Source of the DNA: Gammaproteobacteria bacterium
GTDB lineage: Bacteria; Pseudomonadota; Gammaproteobacteria; Magnimaribacterales; Magnimaribacteraceae
NCBI GenBank assembly: GCA_015660645.1
Contig: DQKS01000100.1
Location: forward strand, 1-38,345
DNA length: 38,345 nt
Reading direction: 5' to 3'
Numbering within the stretch: the first letter of the stretch is position 1; every line of letters starts with the position of its first letter. The notes under the pieces are model-generated. The model did not search any database, had not been told where the DNA came from, and saw only the letters and a program-made list of their open reading frames with translations. The translations under genes were made by a program, and so were the position numbers. Of this stretch, positions 16,302-25,537 are shown one piece after another.

Positions 16302-17709
16302 GATAAGATACGCGCCCTCAATGGAACAGCCAATAACCAAAGAAAATATTTCTTCTTACAGAAGAGCGACCAAGGAAGGGTCTCTGTTCTTTAAACTAGC
16401 TGGACCAATGTTCCTGACGCAACTGGCTCTACAACTCATTCAAGTTAATTCAGTTATACAAACCGGAAATTATTCTACCGATGTTCAGGCAGGAATCATG
16501 TTAGCAGGAAACCTTTGGTTTCCGGTCATGGTTGGAATTGGAGGCGTACTATTTTTTATTACCCCTATGGTAGCTCAACTCTTTGGGGCTAAGAAAATCG
16601 AAGAAATTGGACCACTTGTAAGACAGGGTATTTGGCTTTCATTACCTATAATCTTCATAGGAATGCTAGTTCTGTCTCAAGCTCATTTGATTTTAACTTT
16701 AGCCAAAGTAGACCCTGAAATTATTAAATATTCTAAAGAATATCTAAGCCTTTTTGTATTCGCGTTACCAGCTATATTATTAAGCCAACCCCTTAGATCT
16801 CTTTGTGAAGGAATAACTAGACCCCTTCCAATTACTTTCCTAAATGTGTTGACGCTAGTAATAGCAATAATTGGAAACTATACTTTTATTTACGGAAATT
16901 TTGGATTTCCTGAGATGGGTGCTAAAGGAGCTGGCTTGTCTGCAGTTATTGGAACATGGACATCATTTACTCTCTTAATTTTATACCTTAAATTTAATAA
17001 AGCTTTTGAACCTACAAAATTATTCTCTAATTTTGACCTTCCTAATTTGAATACTCTAAAGGAAATACTAAAAGGAGGTCTTCCAGTTGGTTTTGGAAAC
17101 TTCATAGAACTAAGTATGTTTAGTGGAGCAGGCATTATACTCGGTAGATTTGGTAGTGAAGTTATTGCAGCAAATGGTATTGCACTAACAATCGGTGGTT
17201 TATTTTTTATGGTTCCTATGTCTATTGCTAACGCGGCCGCTGTTAGGGTAGGAAATAATGTGGGTGCCAATAATATGTCAGGAGCTAAATACAGCTCTTA
17301 TTTTTCACTACGCGCAGCTACTTTTTGTGCCTTATTTATGAGTTTGATGATTATTCTTAATGCTGAGTCCATGGCCAGCCTATTAAACAATAACCCTAAA
17401 GTTATTTCTTTGGCTGTGACTCTTTTATCTTTTGCTGCATTCTTCCAAGTTGCTGATGGATTAGCCATGGGCGCTATAGGTGCCTTAAGAGGCTATAAAG
17501 ACACACTTGGTCCAATGAAGATTTTAGCTCTATCTTATTGGGGTATTGGATTGCCTGTAGGAGTAGTGCTTTCTATTACTAGCATAATTACCCAACCAAT
17601 GGGTGCGGTGGGAATGTGGGTTGGTATATGCTGCGGCTTATGTGTTGCAGCTATATTAATGGTGCGTAGAGTTAGAAAAATAACTAACCATTTTATTTAT
17701 GATCAATAA
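16300..17709 (+). CDS. MATE family multidrug/metabolite efflux transporter
   Basis: Twelve-helix exporter of the NorM-like MATE family, driven by Na+ or H+, with 469 residues. The typical LAGPMFLTQLALQLIQ near residues 34-49, the VGIGGVLFFITPMVAQLFGAK stretch near 84-104, split as VGIGGVLFF and ITPMVAQLFGAK, and the second-half repeat (about 250-460, GLPVGFGNFIELSMF and AAAVRVGNNVGAN) are clear. The natural substrate is not readable. ATG at 16300 gives the longest form; ATG at 16321 is a serious alternative because a -10-like TAAGAT (16304-16309) with a GC-rich discriminator precedes it. Neither has a Shine-Dalgarno. It overlaps the TusA-like gene by 11 bases. Confidence 0.9.
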   Translation: MIRYAPSMEQPITKENISSYRRATKEGSLFFKLAGPMFLTQLALQLIQVNSVIQTGNYSTDVQAGIMLAGNLWFPVMVGIGGVLFFITPMVAQLFGAKKIEEIGPLVRQGIWLSLPIIFIGMLVLSQAHLILTLAKVDPEIIKYSKEYLSLFVFALPAILLSQPLRSLCEGITRPLPITFLNVLTLVIAIIGNYTFIYGNFGFPEMGAKGAGLSAVIGTWTSFTLLILYLKFNKAFEPTKLFSNFDLPNLNTLKEILKGGLPVGFGNFIELSMFSGAGIILGRFGSEVIAANGIALTIGGLFFMVPMSIANAAAVRVGNNVGANNMSGAKYSSYFSLRAATFCALFMSLMIILNAESMASLLNNNPKVISLAVTLLSFAAFFQVADGLAMGAIGALRGYKDTLGPMKILALSYWGIGLPVGVVLSITSIITQPMGAVGMWVGICCGLCVAAILMVRRVRKITNHFIYDQ

Positions 17710-17953
17710 ATTAGATGCTAAAGGCTTAATTTGTCCTGAACCAATTATGCTACTTCATAAAGCTATTAGAGAAGCTAAGCATGGTGATATAATTGAGATA
17801 CTAGCCACTGATCCAAGTACTGAAAAGGACATAGAAAAATTTTGTAAATTTTTAGGGCATAAACTCTTGCAAAAGCAGATAGGTAAAAAGGAGTTTTATT
17901 ATCTTGTTGAGAAACAGGATAAGAATATAATTAAGAACAACAAGGAGAGATAA
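17699..17953 (+). CDS. TusA-like sulfur carrier protein
   Basis: Small SirA/TusA-family protein (84 residues) with the defining CPxP motif at residues 12-15 (KGLICPEPIMLLHKAI). In E. coli TusA takes a persulfide from IscS and passes it on for 2-thiouridine synthesis in tRNA; other members work in sulfur oxidation or molybdenum cofactor pathways. The fold elements after the motif (IIEILATDPSTEKDIEKFCKFLGH, read as two parts IIEILATDPST and DIEKFCKFLGH) fit. IscS is encoded at the far end of this window. The start overlaps the MATE gene by 11 bases and the stop abuts the oxidoreductase start, so all three are probably one transcript. Which sulfur pathway it serves is uncertain. Confidence 0.88.
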   Translation: MINKLDAKGLICPEPIMLLHKAIREAKHGDIIEILATDPSTEKDIEKFCKFLGHKLLQKQIGKKEFYYLVEKQDKNIIKNNKER

Positions 17954-18979
17954 ATGACCACTTATATTAATCAACAATGGCTTTTAGATAAACGACCTTC
18001 CGGCATGCCCGATGATGAATGTTGGAAATGGAATGAGGTTGAAGTTCCTGAATTAAAAGAAGGAGAGCTGCTAATAAAAGTTCTTTATCTTTCAATAGAT
18101 CCTTATATGAGAGGCAGAATGAATGATGGAGAATCCTATGCCGCTCCTGCTGCGCTTGGTGAGCCTATGACAGGAGAAAGTATTGGTGTAGTAGTGGAAA
18201 GTAAGTCGGATAAATATATTAAAGGTGATTACCTTTGTGCTCATCAGGGGTGGCAAAGTTATATAGTAGCAAATGAGAAAGACCCTCAACTATTTAAAGC
18301 AGATCCTAGCATTGTCCCATTATCTACCTACCTTGGGACTGTAGGTATGCCAGGAAGAACAGCTTATTTCGGACTCTTAAGAGTGGGATTACCTAAATCA
18401 GGAGAAACTATAGTAGTCTCAGCAGCATCTGGAGCGGTAGGAACCGTTGTAGGTCAAATGGGTAAAATATTAGGGTGTAGAGTAGTTGGCGTTGCTGGAG
18501 GCGAAGTTAAGTGCTCCTACGCTAAAGATGAGCTTGGTTTTGATGATTGTGTTGATTACAAGGCAGGCAACCTTGAAGAAGATCTCAAAACTGCTTGTCC
18601 AGATGGCATAGATATCTATTTTGAAAATGTTGGCGGAGCAGTTAGCAGAGCAGTTGCAAAACTTCTAAATCCTGGTTCTAGAGTCCCTATTTGTGGCTTT
18701 ATTTCAGCTTATAATTCTGAAGATATGAGCAAAGAAGAGACACCTTTTCATGTTTTCGGTGCACTTGATCCGGCTCCTGAACATAGATTTTTTGTTGTTA
18801 CTGAGTGGTTTAAAGAATACAGAGCTGCAACAGAAGAGTTATGTAAATGGATAAAGGATGGCAAGATCAAATACCGAGAAACAATAACGGAAGGTTTAGA
18901 AAATGCCCCACAAGGCTTAAGGGACGTGCTAAGTGGAAAAAACTTTGGAAAACAAGTTATTAAAGTAGCCGAAGAATAA
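17954..18979 (+). CDS. CurA-type NADP-dependent zinc-free oxidoreductase
   Basis: Medium-chain dehydrogenase/reductase without zinc, of the group with E. coli CurA/YncB and plant/animal 2-alkenal or prostaglandin reductases, which reduce the C=C bond of enones with NADPH. The 341 residues begin with an N-terminal catalytic domain (SIDPYMRGRM near 47-56) and contain the nucleotide-binding turn SAASGAVGTVVGQ near 156-168, followed by VGVAGG and a DIYFENVGG segment. AAGGAG lies five bases before the ATG. It is the last gene of the MATE-tusA set and converges on the crotonase gene with a one-base gap. A role in detoxifying reactive aldehydes or enones is inferred. Confidence 0.9.
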   Translation: MTTYINQQWLLDKRPSGMPDDECWKWNEVEVPELKEGELLIKVLYLSIDPYMRGRMNDGESYAAPAALGEPMTGESIGVVVESKSDKYIKGDYLCAHQGWQSYIVANEKDPQLFKADPSIVPLSTYLGTVGMPGRTAYFGLLRVGLPKSGETIVVSAASGAVGTVVGQMGKILGCRVVGVAGGEVKCSYAKDELGFDDCVDYKAGNLEEDLKTACPDGIDIYFENVGGAVSRAVAKLLNPGSRVPICGFISAYNSEDMSKEETPFHVFGALDPAPEHRFFVVTEWFKEYRAATEELCKWIKDGKIKYRETITEGLENAPQGLRDVLSGKNFGKQVIKVAEE

Positions 18980-18980
18980 T

Positions 18981-19829
18981 CTAATTACCTTTCCATTCAA
19001 AATCATAAGAATCATTAATTTCTTTCTTTTTATTTAGAATTGATCGCATAGCTCTTGCTGCATCATTTGATTGCATTGTCGTGTTAAAAGCAGCTTGTTC
19101 AATTCTGAGACCTTCTTCTAAAGAAGTGTCCATCCCTCTATGAATTGCCTTTTTTACTTCTCTAAGTGCTATTGGTGCACGTGAAGCTAAATCCTTACAA
19201 TAATCTAATAAGTCTGATTTAAATGATTCTTTTGGAAGTAATTTATTTATCAAACCATAGTCTAAAGCTTCCTTGTTAGACATCAATTTTGCATGAAGAA
19301 TTAAGTCCATAGCTCTAGAAGCTCCTATTAGTCTAGCTAAACGTTGTGTTCCGCCTCCTCCTGGTAATATTCCGACAGAAGTTTCTGGTAACCCTATAAA
19401 AAATTCGCCATCAGACATTACTCTCAAATCACAACCAAGTGCAAATTCACAACCTCCACCTGCAGTATTGCCGTTGATTCCGGCAACAACTATAGAATTT
19501 AAATCCCTAAGTTTTAGAAGCATTTTATGGAAATTATGAAGTTCTTTGGGTACAGCTTGTTGTACGATATTTTCCTTGCGCGAATCTACATTCTTCTCTG
19601 CAGTTTCAGCTAATTCTGCAACTTCATAATGCTTTATAAACACATCTTCTCCATCTCCTGTAAAAGCTAAAACTCTTAAACCTTCTCTATCTTGAATCGA
19701 GTCAAGGAATTCATGAATTTCAAGCATTCCGTGAGCTGTTAGTGTATGTTCGGGTGGATTGGAGAGATAACAAATAATTAACTGTCCGCTATCTTCAATT
19801 CTAAGATGTTTATATTCTTTTTTTATCAT
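18981..19829 (-). CDS. Enoyl-CoA hydratase/isomerase (crotonase) family protein
   Basis: Crotonase-fold enzyme of 282 residues, acting on CoA thioesters. The oxyanion-hole segments are AGINGNTAGGGCEFALG (about 116-132) and GLPETSVGILPGGGGTQRL (about 146-164). E128 and E149 align with the two catalytic glutamates of enoyl-CoA hydratase, so hydratase activity is possible, though spacing is one residue longer than in the rat enzyme. An insertion around residues 70-95 makes it longer than the usual 257. No other fatty acid oxidation gene is adjacent. It lies 62 bases downstream of sucD on the same strand; no terminator is obvious in the gap. The exact substrate is unknown. Confidence 0.85.
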   Translation of the reverse strand: MIKKEYKHLRIEDSGQLIICYLSNPPEHTLTAHGMLEIHEFLDSIQDREGLRVLAFTGDGEDVFIKHYEVAELAETAEKNVDSRKENIVQQAVPKELHNFHKMLLKLRDLNSIVVAGINGNTAGGGCEFALGCDLRVMSDGEFFIGLPETSVGILPGGGGTQRLARLIGASRAMDLILHAKLMSNKEALDYGLINKLLPKESFKSDLLDYCKDLASRAPIALREVKKAIHRGMDTSLEEGLRIEQAAFNTTMQSNDAARAMRSILNKKKEINDSYDFEWKGN

Positions 19830-19891
19830 TGTTTCTAATTCTTTATAATCTTATTTTTTTGTTAACCTTAATAGTTAAAAAGTTTTCTTGT

Positions 19892-20764
19892 CTACCACTT
19901 TGTAAGTTCTGCTACTCCTTTGCCTATATCAGCTGGACTCTTTACCGTATAAACCCCAGCAGCTTCTAAAGCCTTAAATTTTTCTTCAGCTGTTCCTTTT
20001 CCTCCTGCTATGATTGCTCCAGCATGACCCATTCTCTTCCCTGCTGGTGCTGTTACTCCGGCTATATAGGACACAACAGGCTTGGTTATATTTGCTTGGA
20101 TAAACTGAGCTGCTAATTCCTCTGCCGTACCTCCTATCTCTCCCACCATTACTATAGCCTCTGTAGCGGGGTCTTCTTGGAACATGCCCAAAATATCTAT
20201 AAAACTTGAACCAGGTATCGGATCCCCGCCTATGCCAACACAACTACTCTGTCCAAAACCAAAATCCGTTGTTTGTTTAACGGCTTCATAGGTCAAAGTG
20301 CCAGACCTAGAAATAATACCCACCTTACCTGGTAAATGAATGCTTCCTGGCATTATTCCCATTTTACACTCACCAGGCGTAATTATTCCTGGACAGTTGG
20401 GTCCAATCAATCTAACTCCAAGATCATCACAACGCATTTTTACTTCTAACATGTCTAAAGTAGGGACGCCTTCGGTAATGCAAACAATTAGCTGAATTCC
20501 AGATTCAGCAGCCTCTAAGATTGACTCTTTACAGAACCTTGCCGGAACAAAAATAATGCTGGCTGTGGCATTCGTCTCTTTAACCGCATCTAATACTGAA
20601 TTAAACACAGGTAATCCTAAATGCTCTTGGCCTCCTTTACCGGGAGTAACACCTCCAACAAGTTGAGTACCATATTCAATACATTGTTCACAATGTTGTG
20701 TAGCTTGACCTCCGGTAAAGCCTTGGCAAATCACTTTGGTATGTTTATCAATCAGTATGCTCAT
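19892..20764 (-). CDS. sucD: Succinyl-CoA synthetase (ADP-forming) alpha subunit
   Basis: Alpha subunit of the TCA-cycle enzyme that converts succinyl-CoA to succinate with ATP formation. The 290 residues are full length. The CoA-binding fold starts with [12 protein letters not shown] (residues 13-24); the phosphorylated histidine is H247 in [19 protein letters not shown]. It overlaps sucC by four bases (ATGA), which keeps the two subunits in balance. Because sucAB and lpd are gone from this locus, its main in vivo direction (making or using succinyl-CoA) is an open question. Confidence 0.98.
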   Translation of the reverse strand: MSILIDKHTKVICQGFTGGQATQHCEQCIEYGTQLVGGVTPGKGGQEHLGLPVFNSVLDAVKETNATASIIFVPARFCKESILEAAESGIQLIVCITEGVPTLDMLEVKMRCDDLGVRLIGPNCPGIITPGECKMGIMPGSIHLPGKVGIISRSGTLTYEAVKQTTDFGFGQSSCVGIGGDPIPGSSFIDILGMFQEDPATEAIVMVGEIGGTAEELAAQFIQANITKPVVSYIAGVTAPAGKRMGHAGAIIAGGKGTAEEKFKALEAAGVYTVKSPADIGKGVAELTKW

Positions 20765-21933
20765 TGTGTAATTCCTTTTGCTGCTTTTACAGCCAGTTCA
20801 GCTGCCTGCTCTAAACCAATTGCAGTCATAATATTTAAATTACATTTAGCTAATTTTTTTATACCTAATTCTGCGTTGTTTCCTTCAAGGCGAACCACGA
20901 CTGGAACTTCTACCCCCATGTGGGTTAAGGCATCTACTATTCCATCAGCTATTACATCGCACCTAACGATTCCACCAAAAATATTTATTAGGACGGCTTT
21001 CACATTTGAATCAGAAAGTATAATCCTAAAAGCTTCTGAGACTCTTTTCGAATCCGCAGCTCCTCCAACGTCTAAGAAATTAGCAGGCTCTCCACCTTGG
21101 AGTTTAATAATGTCCATTGTTCCCATGGCTAATCCAGCACCATTGACCATACATCCTATGTCTCCATCCAACGCTACATAGCTTAGGTCCCATTCCGCTG
21201 CTTCTGCTTCTCTTTCATCCTCCTGTGACGGGTCCCTCATCAAGCTAAGTTCTTCTTGCCTATAGAGTGCATTTGAATCAATATTAATTTTTGCATCGAC
21301 GCATAATAGGTCACCTTGAGTGGTAATCACTAAAGGATTTATTTCAAGCAATGTTAAATCTTTTTCTAAAAATAGACGTACTAACCCCATGTAAATATCT
21401 CTGAATTGTATTTTTTGCCTATCGTCTAAACCCAAAGAAGAAGACAATTTATCAGCCTGGTTCTCGTTTGGACCTTGGACAGGATCTATAGCAACCTTAA
21501 AAATTTTTTCTGGAGTTGCCTCTGCTACATCTTCGATATTAACTCCGCCCTCATTGGAAGCCATCATTACAAGCCTTTGGGAGGTTCTATCAATTACGGC
21601 TCCTAGATAAAGTTCGTCTGCAATATTTGAGCAAGATTCTACAAGGATCTGGTTAATTGGCTGTCCCTTTTCATCTGTCTGGAAAGTGACCAAGTTTTTT
21701 CCTAGCCATTTATTGGCAAAATCTTCTACACCTTGAATATCATCAACCAGCTCAACTCCACCAGCTTTACCTCTTCCTCCCGCGTGAACTTGAACTTTGA
21801 CAACCCAACGATCTCCACCCAATGAGAGCGCCGCTTCTTTAGCACCTTCTGCACTATCAGAAGCAACTCCATTTGAAACGGCTATACCATAACTTCTGAG
21901 TAATTGCTTTGCTTGGTACTCATGTAAATTCAT
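20761..21933 (-). CDS. sucC: Succinyl-CoA synthetase beta subunit
   Basis: Beta subunit with an ATP-grasp domain that provides nucleotide specificity and the succinate site. The 390 residues begin [16 protein letters not shown], carry [15 protein letters not shown] near 46-60, [10 protein letters not shown] near 197-206 and [17 protein letters not shown] near 321-337. All are typical of SucC. It is preceded on the same strand by a decayed lpd remnant (21949-22141) and then sdhB, and overlaps sucD by four bases. Confidence 0.98.
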   Translation of the reverse strand: MNLHEYQAKQLLRSYGIAVSNGVASDSAEGAKEAALSLGGDRWVVKVQVHAGGRGKAGGVELVDDIQGVEDFANKWLGKNLVTFQTDEKGQPINQILVESCSNIADELYLGAVIDRTSQRLVMMASNEGGVNIEDVAEATPEKIFKVAIDPVQGPNENQADKLSSSLGLDDRQKIQFRDIYMGLVRLFLEKDLTLLEINPLVITTQGDLLCVDAKINIDSNALYRQEELSLMRDPSQEDEREAEAAEWDLSYVALDGDIGCMVNGAGLAMGTMDIIKLQGGEPANFLDVGGAADSKRVSEAFRIILSDSNVKAVLINIFGGIVRCDVIADGIVDALTHMGVEVPVVVRLEGNNAELGIKKLAKCNLNIMTAIGLEQAAELAVKAAKGITQ

Positions 21934-21948
21934 TTTTTTTCCCTATTT

Positions 21949-22141
21949 TTATATGGATTGTTTTCTTTTTACGGACAATACAGCTTCATGAAAAGCTTCA
22001 GAGAGACTTAAATTTCTATGCATAACTGATGCAATATCTTCTGTTTTAATACCTTGACTCAAAGCACTGAGAAAAGCGAATCATAAAAAGAGAACTCTCT
22101 GGACTTGGACCAACAACTATTACATCGTATTGATCGGCCAT
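21949..22141 (-). pseudogene. lpd: lpd remnant: dihydrolipoamide dehydrogenase with the centre deleted
   Basis: This stretch keeps only the two ends of an lpd gene. From ATG at 22141 it reads MADQYDVIVVG, the standard Lpd N-terminus, with a good ribosome site (AAAGGGG) still in front. Immediately after, the sequence jumps to Lpd C-terminal sequence: GP, a decayed helix, then after a frameshift TEDIASVMHRNLSLSEAF and HEAVLSV, ending at TAA 21949. That matches the EDIA...HAHPTLSEA...EAALAV end of Lpd, but the catalytic HxHP has become HRNL. About 1.2 kb of an original 1.4 kb is missing, and the FAD and disulfide sites are gone. The frame breaks at TAA after 31 codons. It lies between sdhB and sucC, where lpd follows sucAB in Pseudomonas-type operons. 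Confidence 0.85.
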
Positions 22142-22154
22142 CCATCAATCCCCT

Positions 22155-22898
22155 TTATGACCCTTTTCTGCTGATAAGTTTGTTTCTAATGTTAGAAATT
22201 GCTTCGGTTGGATTTAAACCTTTAGGGCAAACAGAAACACAATTCATAACTCCATGACATCTATATAAGCTAAATGAATCTTCCAAGTCATCTAGTCTTT
22301 CCTCTGTAGCTTCATCCCTTGAATCCGCAATAAAACGCCAAGACTGAAGAAGAGCTGCTGGTCCTAAAAATTTATCAGGATTCCACCAAAAAGATGGACA
22401 GGCGGTAGAACAACAGCCACAAAGGATACATTCATAAAGACCATCTAATGATTCACGCTCTTGTGGACTTTGTACTCTCTCTTTTTCTGGATTCTTACTC
22501 TTGGTGATTAAATAAGGTTGAACTTTCTCTAGTTGATCGAAGAACGTCTTCATGTCTACAATTAAATCCCTAATAACAGGCAAGCCTGGCATTGGTCTGA
22601 GTGTTAATTTATTTCTTTTTATAGCTTCCGATAAAGGCATTATACAGGCCAGACCATTTTTTCCATTAATGTTCATTCCATCAGATCCGCATACTCCTTC
22701 CCTACAAGAGCTTCTGTAGGATAACGAAGGATCTTTAACTTTTGCCAGATGTAAAGCATCCAAAACCATAATGTCTTTATCAGTCGGAACTTCGATATCT
22801 ATGTCTTGCATGTAGGGCTTATCATCGATCGAAGGATTAAAACGATAAATGTTCATGCGTAAAGTCTGAAGATGTGAAACAGGTATTACAGCGCTCAT
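22155..22898 (-). CDS. sdhB: Succinate dehydrogenase iron-sulfur subunit
   Basis: Electron-transfer subunit of complex II, with three Fe-S clusters linking FAD in SdhA to quinone in SdhC/SdhD. In 247 residues, the [2Fe-2S] site is CREGVCGSDGMNINGKNGLAC split as C65, C70, D73 and C85 (the aspartate is also found in E. coli). CILCGCCSTACP near 158-169 and CHGVMNCVSVCPKG near 205-218 hold the other clusters. The ATG at 22898 gives an N-terminus 10-15 residues longer than E. coli; ATG at codon 15 is possible. It starts two bases after sdhA. Downstream lies the lpd remnant, not sucA. Confidence 0.98.
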   Translation of the reverse strand: MSAVIPVSHLQTLRMNIYRFNPSIDDKPYMQDIDIEVPTDKDIMVLDALHLAKVKDPSLSYRSSCREGVCGSDGMNINGKNGLACIMPLSEAIKRNKLTLRPMPGLPVIRDLIVDMKTFFDQLEKVQPYLITKSKNPEKERVQSPQERESLDGLYECILCGCCSTACPSFWWNPDKFLGPAALLQSWRFIADSRDEATEERLDDLEDSFSLYRCHGVMNCVSVCPKGLNPTEAISNIRNKLISRKGS

Positions 22899-22899
22899 C

Positions 22900-24693
22900 T
22901 TAATAAGTCCTTACTGAAGGTTGAAAAGCCTGAACCGTTTTAGGCCTGTTATTGACATCTCTTTTGCTGACTTCTTTTGTTCCGGAGAAGTAAATGGAAT
23001 GTTTTAACCAGCCCTCGTCATCTCTGTCAGGATAATCATCTCTAGCATGTGCACCTCTGCTTTCTTTTCTTTCATTTGCAGTTATGGCAGTAGCTTCTGA
23101 GACTTCAAATAAATTCTGCATCTCAAGCGCTTCTATTCTTGCTGTATTAAAAGCAGAAGATTTATCCTGAAGGAACATATTTTCAACCTCACCTCGCATA
23201 TTATTTAACTTCTCAATACCTTTCACCATCAAATCTTCTCTTCTAAATACTCCAAAGTTATTTTGCATATTATGCTGCATTCTTTGTTTTAATACAGGTA
23301 CTTGCTCTCCTTTTGTTGAAGAATTAAGACGATTTAGTCTCTCAAGAGCTTTATCGATATCATCAAAAGAAGCTTTTTTTAATTCAATACCTTGTTTCAT
23401 TAATTCTTCAATATGTATACCAGCTGACCGTCCAAAGACCACTAAGTCTAATAGAGAGTTTCCTCCAAGCCGATTGCCTCCATGGACAGATACACAAGCA
23501 ACCTCTCCTGCCGCATACAAACCTTCAATAATAGTATCTTGGCCTTCTTTAACCGTTATTACTTGCCCATTTAAATTTGTTGGCACACCGCCCATCATGT
23601 AATGACAAGTTGGGACAACAGGAATAGGCTGGACAGCAGGATCAACCCCTGCAAAAGTTTTTGATAGTTCCGTTATTCCTGGCAACCTTTTATGAACAAC
23701 TTCAGGTCCAAGGTGATCCAATTTTAGAAAAAGATGATCTGCTTTAGGTCCGCAACCCCTCCCTTCTAGAATTTCTAAAGCCATTGATCTTGCTACAACA
23801 TCACGACTTGCTAAATCTTTTGTGTTTGGAGCATACCTTTCCATAAACCTCTCACCATCCTTATTTATTAAGTAACCACCCTCTCCTCTACAGCCTTCAG
23901 TCACTAAAGTTCCTGCTCCATGAATTCCTGTAGGATGAAATTGCCACATTTCAATATCTTGTACTGGCAGCCCTGCTCTAAGTGCCATACCAATACCATC
24001 ACCAGAATTAATTAAAGCATTCGTTGTAGAAGCATAGATCCTTCCTGCTCCTCCAGTTGCTAAAACAGTAGCCTTAGAACGTATGTAAAATATCTCTCCA
24101 CTCTCAATCTCAAAAGCAATAACTCCAACAACGGCTCCGTCTTCATTGAGGACCATATCAATGGCAAACCATTCGTTTAAAAACTTGGTTCCTGCTTTAA
24201 GATTGGCCTGGTAAAGGGTATGTAAAAGGCTATGACCCGTTCTATCTGCAGCGGCACAAGTTCTTGTAGCTTGGCCTCCTTTACCATAATCTTTTGACTG
24301 ACCACCAAAAGGTCTTTGATATATTTTTCCCTCTTTAGTTCTAGAAAAAGGCAAACCCATATGTTCTAACTCAAAAACAGCTTTAGGCCCTTCGCTACAC
24401 ATATACTCTATGGCTTCTTGATCACCAATGTAGTCAGATCCTTTAACTGTATCAAACATATGCCATCTCCAATCATCATCGGGGTCATCACTCTGAATCG
24501 CACATGTTATTCCGCCTTGAGCTGAAACCGTATGCGATCGCGTTGGGAATACTTTAGAAATCACAGCGGTATTAAGACCTGATTCTGCCAACTGGAGAGA
24601 GGCTCTTAAACCTGCTCCTCCTCCTCCAATGATAATTCCATCAAAATCCATAACGGGAAGATCCTTTGCATTTATCACTTCATTAACTTTCAT
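22900..24693 (-). CDS. sdhA: Succinate dehydrogenase flavoprotein subunit
   Basis: Catalytic subunit of complex II that oxidises succinate to fumarate. The 597 residues contain the FAD-binding [17 protein letters not shown] (residues 19-35), the histidine for covalent FAD (H54 in [11 protein letters not shown]), the substrate region [20 protein letters not shown] (about 252-271) and the later capping-domain and C-terminal motif [19 protein letters not shown]. It is the third gene of sdhCDAB with gaps of six and two bases. The deletion of OGDH genes nearby does not touch it. Confidence 0.98.
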   Translation of the reverse strand: MKVNEVINAKDLPVMDFDGIIIGGGGAGLRASLQLAESGLNTAVISKVFPTRSHTVSAQGGITCAIQSDDPDDDWRWHMFDTVKGSDYIGDQEAIEYMCSEGPKAVFELEHMGLPFSRTKEGKIYQRPFGGQSKDYGKGGQATRTCAAADRTGHSLLHTLYQANLKAGTKFLNEWFAIDMVLNEDGAVVGVIAFEIESGEIFYIRSKATVLATGGAGRIYASTTNALINSGDGIGMALRAGLPVQDIEMWQFHPTGIHGAGTLVTEGCRGEGGYLINKDGERFMERYAPNTKDLASRDVVARSMALEILEGRGCGPKADHLFLKLDHLGPEVVHKRLPGITELSKTFAGVDPAVQPIPVVPTCHYMMGGVPTNLNGQVITVKEGQDTIIEGLYAAGEVACVSVHGGNRLGGNSLLDLVVFGRSAGIHIEELMKQGIELKKASFDDIDKALERLNRLNSSTKGEQVPVLKQRMQHNMQNNFGVFRREDLMVKGIEKLNNMRGEVENMFLQDKSSAFNTARIEALEMQNLFEVSEATAITANERKESRGAHARDDYPDRDDEGWLKHSIYFSGTKEVSKRDVNNRPKTVQAFQPSVRTY

Positions 24694-24699
24694 CTTTTT

Positions 24700-25047
24700 T
24701 TACCAAATAATTATAAGAGACCAAATAAAAACAATTAAAACGATTAAAAAACAAATAAATCTATAGGAAACATAAACTATTTTGCTAAACCCACCCAATC
24801 TCGCAGGAGTGAAATAGTCCGAGCCTATTGCCCAAGTACCAAGCCACGTGTGTACAGCAAATGAAATTAGGAACAAGGTCGAGAAAACCTTAATAACTAA
24901 ACCTTCAAAGAAAGATTTCCATAATAAGTAATCCATACCTGGATTAGAAACAACGAAGTAAATCAAGTAAACACCATAGAGGAACATGAACAAAGCACAT
25001 GCCCTTATAATTAAAAACTCGTTAGTACCTGACTCTAAGAATTTCAT
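24700..25047 (-). CDS. sdhD: Succinate dehydrogenase membrane anchor SdhD
   Basis: Small membrane anchor of complex II that helps form the quinone site and haem b pocket. The 115 residues form three hydrophobic helices. The segment H66-T-W-L-G-T-W with D77 and Y78 (SDYFTP) corresponds to E. coli SdhD H71, D82 and Y83, the haem-region and quinone-site residues. It lies between sdhC and sdhA with six-base gaps, which confirms the call despite the usual low conservation. Confidence 0.93.
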   Translation of the reverse strand: MKFLESGTNEFLIIRACALFMFLYGVYLIYFVVSNPGMDYLLWKSFFEGLVIKVFSTLFLISFAVHTWLGTWAIGSDYFTPARLGGFSKIVYVSYRFICFLIVLIVFIWSLIIIW

Positions 25048-25053
25048 TATTTA

Positions 25054-25440
25054 TTACCAGATATAGACCAAAAACCAAAAAGAGCAGGTAAAACTTAAAG
25101 CAAATACTAACCAAGACAATAACTGGCCTGACTTTAAAGTTTCTCCAAACCCAAAAAATTCAGCCAGCATCTTCTTTAGACCAGCTAGAACATGATAAAT
25201 AAATCCTACTGCCATCATCACAACAAGTATCTTTAAAAATACGCTATTTACTAAATACCCCTGTAATTGATTAAAAGACTCAAGCGAGATTAAAGAGACT
25301 TGTAGCAACCACACAACCAAAGGAAAGCATAAAAATAGAGCAAAACCTGATATTCGATGAAGAATTGATACAACGCCAACAATTGGCAATTTTATTGCTA
25401 GCAAATTTAAAAATACTGGACGATTATCTTTTTCTATCAC
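25054..25440 (-). CDS. sdhC: Succinate dehydrogenase cytochrome b subunit SdhC
   Basis: Membrane anchor that binds haem b and quinone in complex II. The 128 residues have three hydrophobic helices. The motif SILHRISG (residues 25-32) supplies the quinone-site Ser and Arg, and H83 in FIYHVLAGLKKM is the haem ligand, matching E. coli H84. The start is GTG at 25440; there is no in-frame ATG upstream and the N-terminus RPVFLNLLAIKLP fits the family (RPVxLxL). It is the first gene of sdhCDAB, with its own promoter likely in the 97-base gap behind the MFS gene. Confidence 0.95.
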   Translation of the reverse strand: MIEKDNRPVFLNLLAIKLPIVGVVSILHRISGFALFLCFPLVVWLLQVSLISLESFNQLQGYLVNSVFLKILVVMMAVGFIYHVLAGLKKMLAEFFGFGETLKSGQLLSWLVFALSFTCSFWFLVYIW

Positions 25441-25483
25441 TATCTTAAATAGGGTTTGCTTCCGAGCGAGTTAAAGCTAAACA

Positions 25484-25513
25484 ATTATAATTTGTGATTA
25501 AACTAAATGCCAT
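25484..25513 (-). promoter_or_regulatory. Possible promoter of sdhCDAB-sucCD
   Basis: In the 97-base gap between the MFS gene and sdhC there is a perfect minus-strand -10 TATAAT (25489-25484). The best -35 is ATGGCA (25513-25508) with an 18-base spacer, which is weak. No terminator for the MFS gene is clear here, so some read-through is possible. Confidence 0.45.
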
Positions 25514-25537
25514 ACAAATAGCACGATTGTAGGTGGG

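Noticed and set aside
19830-19891. Possible terminator TTAAC/GTTAA between sucD and the crotonase gene
   Set aside because: The stem is five nearly all A-T pairs and no T tract follows on the minus strand.
21934-22154. A new small gene or regulatory RNA between sdhB and sucC
   Set aside because: Both ends of the segment match dihydrolipoamide dehydrogenase termini in order, which explains the sequence better than a new gene.
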